Assembly (NCBI GenBank): GCA_032622095.1
Contig: CP136069.1
Coordinates: 52,250,760 to 52,314,759, forward strand
Length of the DNA: 64,000 bases
Reading direction: 5' to 3'
DNA from: Siphonodentalium dalli
Lineage: Eukaryota; Mollusca; Scaphopoda; Gadilida; Siphonodentaliidae
Below the pieces are notes generated by a model. It made no database searches, was not told the DNA's origin, and was given only the letters and a program-made list of their open reading frames with translations. Below, one piece after another: positions 45,682-56,063 of this stretch (positions within the stretch are counted from its first letter, which is position 1; every line of letters starts with the position of its first letter). Both the position numbers and the translations under genes were made by a program.

Positions 45682-47887
45682 CACTGGTGCTCAACTGCTC
45701 CTATGAGATGACTTCTTAGCAGTTTTATGTGACATTTCTTAGCTGATTTTTGTTGACAGTCATAGTCGATTTTTGAGAAAAATGGAGGGTGTTGTCCAAA
45801 AAATGGTAAATTTTATCACAATATATCACAATTTGACCGGCTGCCGTTTGCAGTTATTAGCTATGGTTAACACTAAACGCTAATGTACTGAAATTGGTAT
45901 GACAAATATATTTGTTTACACTAAAAGAAACATTGATCACCAAAAATTCACACCATTTTGCTTAGTTGACTGACAAAATCGTTATTTTTTCCTAAGATAA
46001 AATAGTTTCGCGACCACGCCATGTGAAATAATACTACACAAGAACGTCAAGTAATGATTTATGGGTGTTATGTTGTCAGATGTTACAAGGATATATGCTA
46101 TATAGCCAATTTTCGGGCTAACACGTGGGTTTCACTTCTTAGTATCCATGGTTCCACATCTTAGATCTGGAAATCAGGTACGGTCTGCATCTTAGTGATT
46201 TCATGACTAAATCCTTTAGCACGGGTTACAGGTCGTACCTTTAGACTGATCATCATAAAATTTGTCACGGATGTTAACAATGACATATAGATGGGAACGA
46301 GTCATTTTGAGTTCATTCGGCCAAAATAGCATGGCTGCCAGCAGCCATCTTGGATTTTACTCTTTGCATGACTAGATCCTTTAGCACGGGCTACAGGTCG
46401 TACCTTTAGTTTGATCATCATAAAATTTGTCGTGGATGTTAATAATGACATGTAGATGGGAACGAGTCATTTTGGGGTCATTCAGATAAAAAACAAGTCC
46501 ACCAGCGGCCATCTTTGATTTCAAAATCCAATCCATTAGCACCGGCTACAGGTCGTACTGTTCGTCTGATCATCATGAAATGTGTCATGGATGTTAATAT
46601 TGACAAGTAAATAGGAACGAGGAATTTTGCGGTCATTCGGCCCAAAAACATGGCCGCCAGCAACCATCTTGGATTTTACTCTTTGTATGACTAAATCCTT
46701 TAGCACGGGCTACAGGTCATACCTTTAGTCTGATCATCATAAAATTTGTCATGAATGTTAATAATGACATGTAGATGGAAACGAGTCATTTTGGGGTAAT
46801 TCAGATAAAAAACATGGCCGCCAGCGACCATCTTTGATATCAAAAATCAATCCATTAGCACCGGCTACAGGTCGTACTGGTCGTCTGATCATCATGAAAT
46901 TTGTCATGGATGTTAATATTGACAAGTAGATGGGAACGAGTAATTTTGGGGTCATTCTGCCAAAAAACATGGCCGCCAGCAGCCATCTTGGATTTTACTC
47001 TTTGTATGACTAAATCCTTTAGCAAGGGCTACAGGTCGTACCTTTAGTTTGATCATCATAAAAATTTTCATGGATCCGGCTTTTATATAACTATGCATGA
47101 ATCTATAAATAAACGACACGATGCAAGATACGATTTCACTACATTAAACGTCCATTATAAGCCAATTATATAAAACAAATTGCAAGTGTCCTCATTACCG
47201 GTTAATATACATAACCATCACATATGTAATCGCAATTTAATTGACAACTAGACCGGGAATGTCGGCTCATATATGTATCAAATGTTACGTGGGATATTGC
47301 CGAAGATCCTAGTAGTCGTAGGAAATCATACAAAGTAACTAGCGCCTTAATGTGACACGAATTGGGCTGTAGAATAGCAATAGATAGTTTGTGAATCAGC
47401 TGAGAAATGGAACCACTAAGAAGTGATCAGAAACCGAAAGTAGGCTAAGAAATGGAACATTTTGGAGTGAATTTACAGGCCATTTTATACAAGGAAGCGA
47501 ACAAGAGAGAATGCTGTTTGTGTGTATGTACAATTAGGGCTACCTGAGGAAGATTTTCCGACAGTTTCAATTTATTATACTGAATGGTTCGGAAGCAAAA
47601 TGACTCGATAGTTCCCCATTGGATTAACATGGAAATACAGTTAAATGTCAGAAATAACGTATAAAGGTAATCATAAACCATCTATCCACATGGCAATTTC
47701 ATTACGGGGTTTCCAGCGATTGATTGAATGGTCGGGAACTTACCTTTTCGCCATTATTATCACTTTGACGCTCTTTTCAACTTATAAAAAACAATAAAAA
47801 TTCGGTATCACTGCGGAACCTAATCGAAACGAAATGGCACATAAAACTGCTAAGAAGTTATCTCATAGGAGCAGTTGAGCACCAGTG
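45682..47887. mobile_element. 2.2-kb non-autonomous DNA transposon, Transib-like ends, 5-bp target duplication
   Basis: Terminal inverted repeats of about 54 bp with two mismatches begin CACTGGTGCTCAACTGCTCC (left, 45682) and end at 47887. CTCGT stands at 45677-45681 and 47888-47892. A 5-bp GC-containing target duplication with CAC-starting ends fits the Transib/ProtoRAG group, whose ends resemble the recombination-signal heptamer; the match here is CACTGGT and not exact, so the assignment is tentative. The interior carries six repeats of about 160 bp (46190-47080) and no transposase. Confidence 0.85.
46190..47080. repeat. six tandem repeats of about 160 bp
   Basis: GATCATCAT(A/G)AAAT recurs near 46247, 46422, 46567, 46731, 46887 and 47051. 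Odd and even copies form two subtypes: one reads TCCTTTAGCACGGGCTACAG with CATCTTGGATTTTACTC, the other CCATTAGCACCGGCTACAGG with CATCTTTGAT. The real repeat is therefore partly a dimer of about 320 bp. Each unit includes an ACATGGCCGCCAGC block (a YY1-like AnATGGCnGC word). A single relative of this unit lies at about 20890-20995. Confidence 0.9.
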
Positions 47888-47892
47888 CTCGT

Positions 47893-48295
47893 CCTATGAC
47901 ACAGAACAACTTTACAATTTAAAAGTCTCCAACTGTACATATTGTCATAATAATAATAATTATTACTTTTCTTGTTTGACACCAATCTATACAAATTAAA
48001 ATTATTTTATCATATGCTACTAACAATAACAGTATGACAGATTGTAAAATCAGTATATCAAGAGTTATTACAAGATCTTCCTAATCGAAAACCTGATAGG
48101 ATTCCAAATGAGCCGGCTTCCTGGTCAGTCTGCCAGTACGTGTTCACTGTGATCTCCAACTGTCCGTTGGCTCAACTACCTCATCCAACCGAGGGCTGAT
48201 ATTGGGCAACGTGTCAGACTGGGGGAGTTGTGTTACCAGAGCTTGGGGCTGTAACCCCAGAGATTCACCTTAATCACCACTAGAGGACTCAGAAC
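47893..48295. other. downstream flank of the second Gypsy element
   Basis: No gene. In minus-strand orientation this follows the integrase and may include the start of the 3' LTR (CTCTGGGGTTACAGCCCCAA near 48245), but no second LTR copy exists in the window to confirm it. Confidence 0.35.
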
Positions 48296-49371
48296 TTACC
48301 AAATTGCTGCTAAGTTATTGTTTCTATTTCTAACTGAATTGTAAACCCCCCTAAATGGTGTTATTCTCTCATAATGCACAACCTTCTGTGTCCGGCCTTC
48401 GACCATTTGAACCTTATAAACTACATCAGATATTATCTTTATAATTTTGAAAGGACCGACCCATTTCTTACACAGTTTTGGACATTGACCTTTCTTTGCA
48501 GATGGTTTGTATACCATAACAAGATCACCAATGGCATAATTTGGACCTTGTTTCCTCTTGTCGAAGAAATGTTTCCGTCTCTCTTGAGTAGACCTAGCAT
48601 TATCCCGAACCTTATCAAAACTAAAGTCTAACCTCTTCCTGAGCTTTCCAGCAAATTCAGATAGATTCTCAATCCTCTCGTGACTTCCTCCATACATCAA
48701 ATCTATAGGGAGCGTGACCTCTTTGCCAAACATGAGAAAATGAGGGGTAAATTTAGTAGAAGAGTGAACACTAGATCGATATGCCAATAAAACTGTTGGT
48801 AAATGCTGATCCCATTCTCTCTGGTTATCCTCAATAACAGACCTAAGCATACCAATGAGAGTTCTGTTTAACCTTTCTATCAATCCATCGGACTGAGGAT
48901 GATATGGTGTTGTCCGATTTTCTCTATGTCAAACAAGTCACACATACTTTTAAACAACTTTGATGTAAATTCGGCACCTTGATCTGAATGTAATTGTGAT
49001 GGGATTCCAAATCGGCAAAATACCTCTTGAACCAAAACCCTTGCTACTGTTTCTGCAGTGTGGTCCTTTATATCGAATGCTTCTGGCCATTTCATAAAAT
49101 AATCAGACACCACCAATATGAATCTGTTTCCATTCTCTGTCTGAGGTAAAGGCCCAACAATATCAAGGTCAACTCATTCAAAAGGATATCCTGCCCTATC
49201 CACTCGCATCTCATGGTGTGCTTTCCGGAGTGGAGGCTTGCCATGCTGCACATGTTTGGCATGATAAATACCAATGTTCCACATCTTTATCCATATTGTA
49301 CCAATAGAATTGTGAACGAAGTTTCCGCACTGTCTTGTCAATACCCAAATGACATCCAGATGAACCATCAT
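48296..49371 (-). pseudogene. Gypsy (second copy) integrase, frameshifted
   Basis: The integrase is spread over four overlapping frames. 49174-49371 and 49092-49274 hold the link after the zinc finger (CGNFVHNSIGTIWIKMWNIG and KHVQHGKPPLRK). 48880-49116 holds the catalytic core: VVSDYFMKWPEAF and HSDQGAEFTSKLF (second Asp). 48296-48883 holds the catalytic Glu in MIERLNRTL, the helical C-terminal domain, LPIDLMYGG and the GPY/F-type KKWVGPFKIIKI near its C-terminus. At least three single-base shifts separate them, so no integrase can be made. The order and spacing are those of a Metaviridae pol. Confidence 0.9.
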
Positions 49372-51247
49372 GTGCTTCTTTTATAACTTCTTCACGACAA
49401 CTCAATGGTACCACTGCTTGAAGCCAGTTATCTCCCTCCATTTCATTTTCCCAACTTCTATGAAGAATACCCTCCTTCAACACCAGTCTGTTCCACTGTG
49501 TCCATAAACTTCTCACCACTTTCGAACAACCAACTGGGCACCCTGGTCTACTGCTAGGCTCAGAGGCCTTCATCATCTGTAAAATCAGTCGTATATCTGG
49601 GTCATCTTCCTGTTTATGACCCATTCCATTAAGTGTTCTCTTGAAATCAACCAAGCATTCCTTCTGCTCAATGGTAGTGGCACATATGTCATTGTTTTCC
49701 TGACTAACTCCTGGGAAGCGGCTATATGCTACCTCACCAGAAGAGCAGTCATTCTTATTAGCTACCGGAATCCCCCGAGGGAAGCTGCTATATGCTGCCT
49801 CACCTGGAGTTTCCCTTTCAGCAAATATTATTCTTGACAATGCATCTGCGTTTCCATTCGCCACTCCATCTTTGTGTCTAATCACAAAATCATATGCTGA
49901 GAGCTCAATAGCCCACCTTTCTCTTCTCCCAGTTGGGTCAGATACAGCTTTCAGATCTCTGCAATTCACTAGGGGTTTATGATCAGTAAAAACTTCGAAA
50001 TGTACTCCTACCAGATAAGGTCGAAAATGCCTGATTGCCCATACAATTGCCCAAAATTCACTGTCATAAGTGCTCCATCTCCTAGCTGTTTTTGACAAGG
50101 CAGCACTTGCATAAGCTATGATATGTTCCTTCCCATCCAAATGTTGTGACAGAACTGAGCCCACTGCTTGATTTGATGAATCAGTTTGAATTATAAATGG
50201 CTTAGTAAAATCTGGATAAGCTAAAATCGGTTTAGTTGTTAGTTTAACTTTCAACGTCTCAAATGCTCTAGCACATTCATTTGACCATACAAATTTAGCA
50301 TCTTTATTCATGAGTTCATTCAGAGGCGATGCTACATCAGATAAATTAAGAATAAAACGTCGATAATAAGATGCTAAGCCCAGAAAACCCTTAACTTCTT
50401 TCACTGTTAAGGGAACAGGGAACATCCTTACCTTCTCAATATTTGTTAAATCTGGTTCTACACCTTGTGCCGAAACCTGGTGACCCAAGAAAGTTACTTT
50501 ATCCTGGAACAAATCACATTTGACAGGTTTTGCTTTTAAGCCGGCACTTCTGAGGCGGGTAAAGACTTCAGATAATGCTTGCAAATGAGCCTCAAAGTCT
50601 GAAGTGAACAAAATCACGTCGTCGATATAGACCAGACAGTTTCTCCAATTCATTCCTGTCAGAACCATTTCCATTAAGCATTGGCAGGTAGCCGGAGCGT
50701 TGGACAAACCGAAAGGTAAAACGTTAAATTGATACAATCCAGTTCCTGTTGAAAAAGCTGTCTTGCTTTTATCAGACTCATCCATGTTAATCTGCCAATA
50801 ACACGACGCCATATCAATCGTACTTAGAAACTTTGCACCAGATAGAGTATCGATACAGTCATCAATCCATGGTAAAGGGTGTGCGTCTTTCTGTGTAATG
50901 GAGTTTACACGCCTATAATCAATGAAAAAACGTAGTGATCCATCTTTTTTTCTCACTAACACTATTGGAGAACACCATGGACTTTGACTGGGTTCGACAA
51001 TCCCTGACTGAATTATTTGTGATAACGTTCCATCAACTTCATTCCTATAACCATGAGGAATATGTCGTGGGGGTTGTTTTATTGGTCTCTCATTGCCAGT
51101 ATTTATCACATGTTTGACCAACCCTGTTCTACCAAGGTCATCGGGACCTGTGCTAAACACATCTTGGTAATCGACAATTAGTTTGTCTACTTTACGTCTT
51201 TGGGAATGTGTTAACTTTTGATAATTAATATCCACATTCAAACTCAC
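49211..51247 (-). CDS. Gypsy (second copy) reverse transcriptase-RNase H frame, intact but part of a dead element
   Basis: A 678-codon uninterrupted frame. RT: N-terminal PRHIPHGYRNEV, motif A with Asp145 in LSTIDMASCYWQ, LPFGLSNAPATCQ (177-189), catalytic YIDD (207-210), LGHQVSAQGVEPD. RNase H: Asp356 in IIQTDSSNQ, Glu397 in YDSEFWAIVWA, Asp422 in FTDHKPL. The end holds the integrase HHCC finger (HDGSSGCHLG and CQTC) and stops at 49211 where the first integrase frameshift occurs. There is no ATG near its start: the first codon here is GTG and the real polyprotein would begin in gag. Being intact over 2 kb, the copy is relatively young, but the flanking frameshifts inactivate the whole. Confidence 0.95.
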   Translation of the reverse strand: MSLNVDINYQKLTHSQRRKVDKLIVDYQDVFSTGPDDLGRTGLVKHVINTGNERPIKQPPRHIPHGYRNEVDGTLSQIIQSGIVEPSQSPWCSPIVLVRKKDGSLRFFIDYRRVNSITQKDAHPLPWIDDCIDTLSGAKFLSTIDMASCYWQINMDESDKSKTAFSTGTGLYQFNVLPFGLSNAPATCQCLMEMVLTGMNWRNCLVYIDDVILFTSDFEAHLQALSEVFTRLRSAGLKAKPVKCDLFQDKVTFLGHQVSAQGVEPDLTNIEKVRMFPVPLTVKEVKGFLGLASYYRRFILNLSDVASPLNELMNKDAKFVWSNECARAFETLKVKLTTKPILAYPDFTKPFIIQTDSSNQAVGSVLSQHLDGKEHIIAYASAALSKTARRWSTYDSEFWAIVWAIRHFRPYLVGVHFEVFTDHKPLVNCRDLKAVSDPTGRRERWAIELSAYDFVIRHKDGVANGNADALSRIIFAERETPGEAAYSSFPRGIPVANKNDCSSGEVAYSRFPGVSQENNDICATTIEQKECLVDFKRTLNGMGHKQEDDPDIRLILQMMKASEPSSRPGCPVGCSKVVRSLWTQWNRLVLKEGILHRSWENEMEGDNWLQAVVPLSCREEVIKEAHDGSSGCHLGIDKTVRKLRSQFYWYNMDKDVEHWYLSCQTCAAWQASTPESTP

Positions 51248-51280
51248 CTTATCGATTTCAATTGTTTGTGTTCACAACAT

Positions 51281-52080
51281 TTACGTTGATTTCTGGTCAC
51301 AAACTTTGTCATTAAACAATTCATACACACCTACTCGAGCAATTTTTGTACCTGAATCAACGGCCAAATGGATACTTCCCAATGGCGTATTCTGATTTAG
51401 CAATATCGGAGCCTTGCTCACATTCATAATATGTGCTATAGTTGTGGAGTCCTTAGCTACACCTGCTAACCTAGCTATCATCAAACCACAGTCATTCTGA
51501 AAAATTCCATCTGGTTCAATAACACCGGCCATTTCATCACAAACAATGTCATAACTATGGGCTGACTCTAAACGTACCTTAATTAACTTCTCACTTCTGG
51601 CTAGAATCCATTCTTCATTGAACATAGACACTGAGCACGCCATTTTGGGAGAAATGGAATTGCTTCATTTCCAATCTGCAGCACACCAGTTTGCGAGTCA
51701 ATGACACCTCCAGAATCCTTAATAAAATTCCACCCTATGAGAGCCAGAAATTCTACACAGTTAGCAACAAGAAACATATAATCAAACTGTTTAGCACCAA
51801 CTGATATTGAGACCCTTAATTCACCCAGTAATTCAACAGGTTGATCATTAACAGATGTAGCAGATATTTTGATTGGAATAAGTTTTCTAGATCTCAATAT
51901 TTCATGACTCTTCCTAAATTTGTCACTGATTACACACTGAAGAACCTGTATCCACTAATACCTTGGTTTGTACCCCATCAATAGTGACCAATATCAGAGA
52001 AGATAGACCCTTTAAGTCTGACACGTCGCCCAATTGTTTAACTTCAGAGGCCGGCATTTCGGGCTCAATCCCAGCCACTA
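51281..52080 (-). pseudogene. Gypsy (second copy) protease and linker, frameshifted at the active site
   Basis: The retropepsin start VLVDTGSSV is readable at about 51933-51960. The frame then breaks immediately after the DTGSS box (a stop follows within four codons) and continues one base shifted at 51601-51897 (HEILRSRKLIPIKI, VSISVGAKQFDYMFLV, FLALIGWNFI, GVIDSQTGVLQI) and again shifted at 51281-51643 (APILLNQNTPLGSI, the RT-linker). Upstream of DTG the frame is open back to about 52090. The single-base lesion lies within about 15 bp of the catalytic triplet. Confidence 0.85.
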
Positions 52081-52092
52081 ATAGTTTAAATC

Positions 52093-52790
52093 TTAACCTG
52101 AATCTCTTGAATCATATCGATGTCTGTTTAAATCTTGACCTGAATCTCTTGAATCATATTGCTGTCTGTTTTGGGGGTAAAATCCACGTGAATATGAACC
52201 TCGACCACGACCTTGACCTCGTGGGTGTGAGCTACCTCTCTGAACTCCTGTACGACCCCTTTGTTTTGAAACAGTGGGACATTCACGATATAAATGACCA
52301 ATACCACAACAACCATAACAGGTGACCCCCTCCATAGCAGAGAATCTCCCTCTAGATTGTGGCCGACCCCGATCTGAAACACTAAGTGCAGCTATCTGCT
52401 CTTGCATTCGGTCAAGCTGACTTTGAAGAGCAACAAATTCAGTACTTGCCTCATGTGAGTTCCCATAAGCTTGGACCATGTTTACTTCTGCAATGTGTTT
52501 TTTCTCAATGCTATTGCGAACTTCCAATTTCGCAGTCAATTCTAATGCATTATGAACACATTTTGGCTCTTTCCTCCGAATTTGGGATAAGCTTTTGTCA
52601 CTAATCTCCGCAATTCACCAATATACGCTGCTAGATTCTCACCTGTTTTCCGAGATCGATTGACAGCTCTATAAAAATCTCAATTACCCTATCCCAATCT
52701 GTCTTCTTTTCCTTTGGTATGGCTCGAAAAACTGAAAATGCTTCATCACCCAGTAATGTAGGGAATATTTCTAAATATTTCTTTGGGGCA
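52093..52790 (-). pseudogene. Gypsy (second copy) gag, 5'-truncated
   Basis: 52093-52539 encodes the nucleocapsid half: a helical stretch, then CYGCCGIGHLYREC (Cys-x2-Cys-x4-His-x4-Cys zinc knuckle), an RGRGSYSRGFYP Arg/Gly-rich tail and a duplicated YDSRDSG unit, where a frameshift into protease follows. The capsid half reads in another frame at about 52540-52790 (YLEIFPTLLGDEAFSVFRAI, SRKTGENLAAYIGELRRLV). It ends at about 52790, where unrelated repeat sequence starts, so the N-terminus and 5' LTR are missing. Confidence 0.85.
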
Positions 52791-52799
52791 TAACTTGGG

Positions 52800-53620
52800 C
52801 CCATAGTGTGGTCTTTGGAGGGTTAGACCCAGAAGAAATTTGTAAAGAAGCGGTTTTGGTGTCATTCGACGCGGAATGTATAGCATATCAAAAATCCGCT
52901 TTGGGCAAAATCCAGGATCCAAGATGGCGTCCAACATGGCTGCCGTTAGTCAAAATATACTCTGACTGAGATTAATTCGATAATAGTGAGAACAAATGTT
53001 GTCATATGTATACAAATGTATACATTTTTGCAAACGTAAAATATGCCAGATATGCCAGATGGCCGCCAAAATGGCGGCCTAAACTCGAACATTGGAAGTT
53101 TTTGCCCAATATCTTAAAGATCAATTCCTGTTGTTTGATAATGGTTCAGACTGGCGACTTTGATTAGGCTTATTCATGTTAATTCAGCATTGGAGCAATG
53201 AAAGATACCATAAATGGGGTCCCAGACTCATCTACACCCTCAAAAATTCGATATTACAGAATGCGGTATAAAATTCCGCAGAACTCTCCATTGTGATTAC
53301 AGTCATATATCAACAAGAAATGGACAGAACTGTACAATGTTAGTTGGGCATACCTATATCTATAAATACTCCAATTCAATGAAACCCAAATTGGCGCTTT
53401 GTCTCAAAATGGCTGCCAAAATGGCGGTCAAAATATGGAAAATGGCGGATATTGATCACAGTGTCATTCAATCCATTATAAGTAGTGGTTGATGAATAAA
53501 ATTGACAAAATAAATACGAATGTATACATCTTTATGATGCCATTATGCTAGCTCTATGTAAAAACTTAAAAATCAGTACCAAAAATGGCTGCCAAAATGG
53601 CCACCCGATGTGAAAAATAC
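52800..53620. repeat. transposon-end relic followed by AAAATGGCNGCC-rich repeats
   Basis: 52815-52905 (AGACCCAGAAGAAATTTGTA to CAAAAATCCGCTTTGGGC) is a diverged copy of the terminal repeat of the 27947 transposon, in the same sense as its left end but retaining the block deleted there. From 52920 to 53600 the motif CAAAATGGC(T/G)GCC and variants occur at least seven times on one strand (for example at about 53070, 53407, 53418, 53586). Nothing codes for protein. Confidence 0.65.
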
Positions 53621-55143
53621 TATTTTCTATCACTTCTGTTTATCACTTGTTGCTCTCTGAACTGGGAAACAATGGGTATATTCTTTCAATGATCGTGTCA
53701 ACTGAGCATTACAGCAATGACATTTGTAATAGATTATATCATAGTTTACTCCGGTCCTTCACTTATAAGTTATAACGAATGCAGTATGAAATTTAACCAA
53801 AATCGACTTTGGGGTTCTGGTCACATTTGATATTTAGGGATTAGCAGATCTTGTCTACAACATAATTGATCGTTTCTTTTATTTGTGAACATTACATCTC
53901 AAATAGACCAAAAGAAACAATAAATTTTATCTAATATGGCTTCCAAAACGAAAATGGTAGACTCTTCCCAGCTTATCACATAATGAAAGTTGTGAGTGGT
54001 GGATGCAGTTGATAGTTGGCTCATATACATGTATGTGGCTCATATACATCAAAACTATTTATTTTCAATCTTTTGGTGGCTTCCCGCGGGTTGACAAAAT
54101 CTCGACGCATCAGTGCTATAATGTCGTAACTCCATTATGGCGGGAAATGAGTATTTGATACCATTCGAATCGTGAGAAAAAATCCAATCCGATGGGCCAA
54201 ACTGTCCTTGCATTGGATGACAAATATTCGCACAAACCAGTGAAGCAAATGTCGTATTTCCAGCGATCTTTACAATTATTCGTGCTATGGGGTCGTATGT
54301 CCAACAGCAGCCAATCGGACGCTTCAGGTTGTCCACGTGACTTCTGTTTTGTGTTTGTGAATTCTAAAATGTGTGCTATATGGCAGTATCTCCATGTTAG
54401 TCACGTGCTCATTTGGTGATTTAAATTTTGTGATTGTTCCACACATTTCTGTATGATGATGCACATGGGTGAATTTTCATAGTGTAGAATAAGCACTTTT
54501 TAGTTTATAGACACATGCGATTGCCACCATATTTAGCTTAATCTGAATTTATTAACACAACTTCATTATAGCACGGAAACGAATCGTCGCTGGCATACGC
54601 AAAATGTCATATCTCCAAACAAGCTATTGCTTTTTAAAAGAAAACGAGGGAGTAAACAGAAAACAATATGTGGTTCAATGAACAGCTAATGTCAGTTTTC
54701 ATTGGGATAAATACAACAATACGTCATGCTTTGTCAACATTGGGAGAAATGTTGTCTAAAAACTTCAACCATTTTTCATTACTAATTTAAAGTTTGTATA
54801 ATTCTGACCAGAGATGACACATCGACACGAACAGAATCAATTGGTGGGGATCCTACAGTGAAAACGATTTTGTTGAAATTTATCATTTATTTTTCAAAAA
54901 ACAAGAACAAGAACAATGAACAATAATATATTATTATACATCAATAATATTAACAAAGAACAATAATTTATGTACAAAACAAGGTCTCAGATTTGAAGAA
55001 ACTTAATTGAACATCCTACAACATCCTACGCTGAATCAATAACAAAAGAGTCTATTTTGTGGAGTTGTTGACACATTCGTTGTTATCTGGTCGTCGTCTT
55101 CTTTGCATTGTATGTATATCAGCCGTCGATGTCCTGGTGAAGT
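53621..55143. other. no gene seen; probable left part of the Polinton and its flank
   Basis: No supportable frame. The last 280 bp (from about 54860) are AT-rich and include, in minus-strand sense, an AATAAA (near 54888) suitable for 3' ends of the Polinton transcripts. The Polinton terminus must lie in or left of this stretch. AGTGAAAACG at about 54857 would suit the AGT-type end of such elements, but without the other end the terminal repeat and the 6-bp duplication cannot be verified. Confidence 0.4.
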
Positions 55144-55617
55144 TTAATTCAACAGCAAATTGGCTTTTCTGTATAATCGACCATAGTGCTTTCCAAACCA
55201 TCGAACTATTGTTCTGTCATTCTTGAAGAAATCCCGAGAATTGAATAATCTGTTCATCCTCTTTCCTTTCATCATGTGGTGGAGTGCGAATATACAATAT
55301 AATCCACAAACATTTGTCGCACGATGTTGATATCGTGTTGTATTCATAGTCCATGCTGATGAGTTCCTTTTTATGAATGGTAACATATATCGTCTCGGTG
55401 GTGGTAGTCCAAATGAGTCGAAGTATACAGTTGATCTTCCATTGAATAACATCAATGTCCAGTGTTCTCCTGGCTGATCCGATGAGTGTGTGTTCACAAT
55501 ATATGCTTGAATATGCTGTGGTTTCTTCTCTGGTAACAGATCTCTAGCACAAACATGTGTGTTAAGTTTACACAACCAGGAATTGTCCAGAATATATTGA
55601 AGTTCAGCTGTCTGCAT
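55144..55617 (-). CDS. adenain-like cysteine protease (maturation protease)
   Basis: 157 residues. The catalytic set of the adenovirus protease/ULP1 fold is in order: His52 (GEHWTLML), Asp67 (VYFDSFG, in the place of the acidic residue), Gln97 and Cys104 (NVCGLYCIF). The Gln-to-Cys spacing of seven is that of adenain, and the His-acid spacing is 15. In Polintons and adenoviruses this enzyme trims capsid and core precursor proteins, often at Gly-Gly sites, inside the assembling particle. The basic C-terminal tail is typical. The start ATG at 55617 overlaps the end of the upstream gene by 14 bp, which supports it. It is the last gene of the array. Confidence 0.9.
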   Translation of the reverse strand: MQTAELQYILDNSWLCKLNTHVCARDLLPEKKPQHIQAYIVNTHSSDQPGEHWTLMLFNGRSTVYFDSFGLPPPRRYMLPFIKRNSSAWTMNTTRYQHRATNVCGLYCIFALHHMMKGKRMNRLFNSRDFFKNDRTIVRWFGKHYGRLYRKANLLLN

Positions 55618-56062
55618 CGTTGTAATTCTCTTTGACTCGCTGTGACCACATCAGAGTCCACTCTGCGTCGATTTTTTTGCGGTTGAGCTCCAAACTGTTT
55701 CTCAGATGATCCCACATGATGAATGCTTCGAACTTCTCCTTGCAGTGTGGGTTTAACTCCATCAGCTTCGGGAACCATCTTTCCATAACATTGTATATGT
55801 CAAGTTTAATCAGCGCTAAGTCGATCAACTGGTTTGTCCAATCATCAGTTGTAGAGAACAAACACAGAACATGTTCACGTTGACTAGGATGTTCTATTTT
55901 ACATCCTTCACAGTTTGCTGACACTTCCTTGCGAATAAGTTCTTGTAGTTCTTCAATCATAGCGTTGTTGAGTGTGTCCAAGATCAGGTTCCATCTCGGA
56001 GCAAAGTTTTGTGAACATTGGTATTCTTCATAGGAGTTCCATAGCTGTGATGTGAACTCCAT
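55604..56062 (-). CDS. Polinton conserved protein with Cys/His cluster
   Basis: 152 residues of unknown function. Mostly helical in composition, it contains a Cys/His cluster: Cys51-x2-Cys54-x3-His58-Pro-Ser-Gln-x3-His64-x2-Cys67, which could bind zinc. The HPSQ core next to paired cysteines is, to my knowledge, recurrent in proteins placed between capsid and protease genes in this class of element. It starts two bases after the stop of the second capsid-gene half and overlaps the protease gene at its end. A role in the particle or in transcription is possible; I would not choose. Confidence 0.65.
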   Translation of the reverse strand: MEFTSQLWNSYEEYQCSQNFAPRWNLILDTLNNAMIEELQELIRKEVSANCEGCKIEHPSQREHVLCLFSTTDDWTNQLIDLALIKLDIYNVMERWFPKLMELNPHCKEKFEAFIMWDHLRNSLELNRKKIDAEWTLMWSQRVKENYNDADS

Positions 56063-56063
56063 C

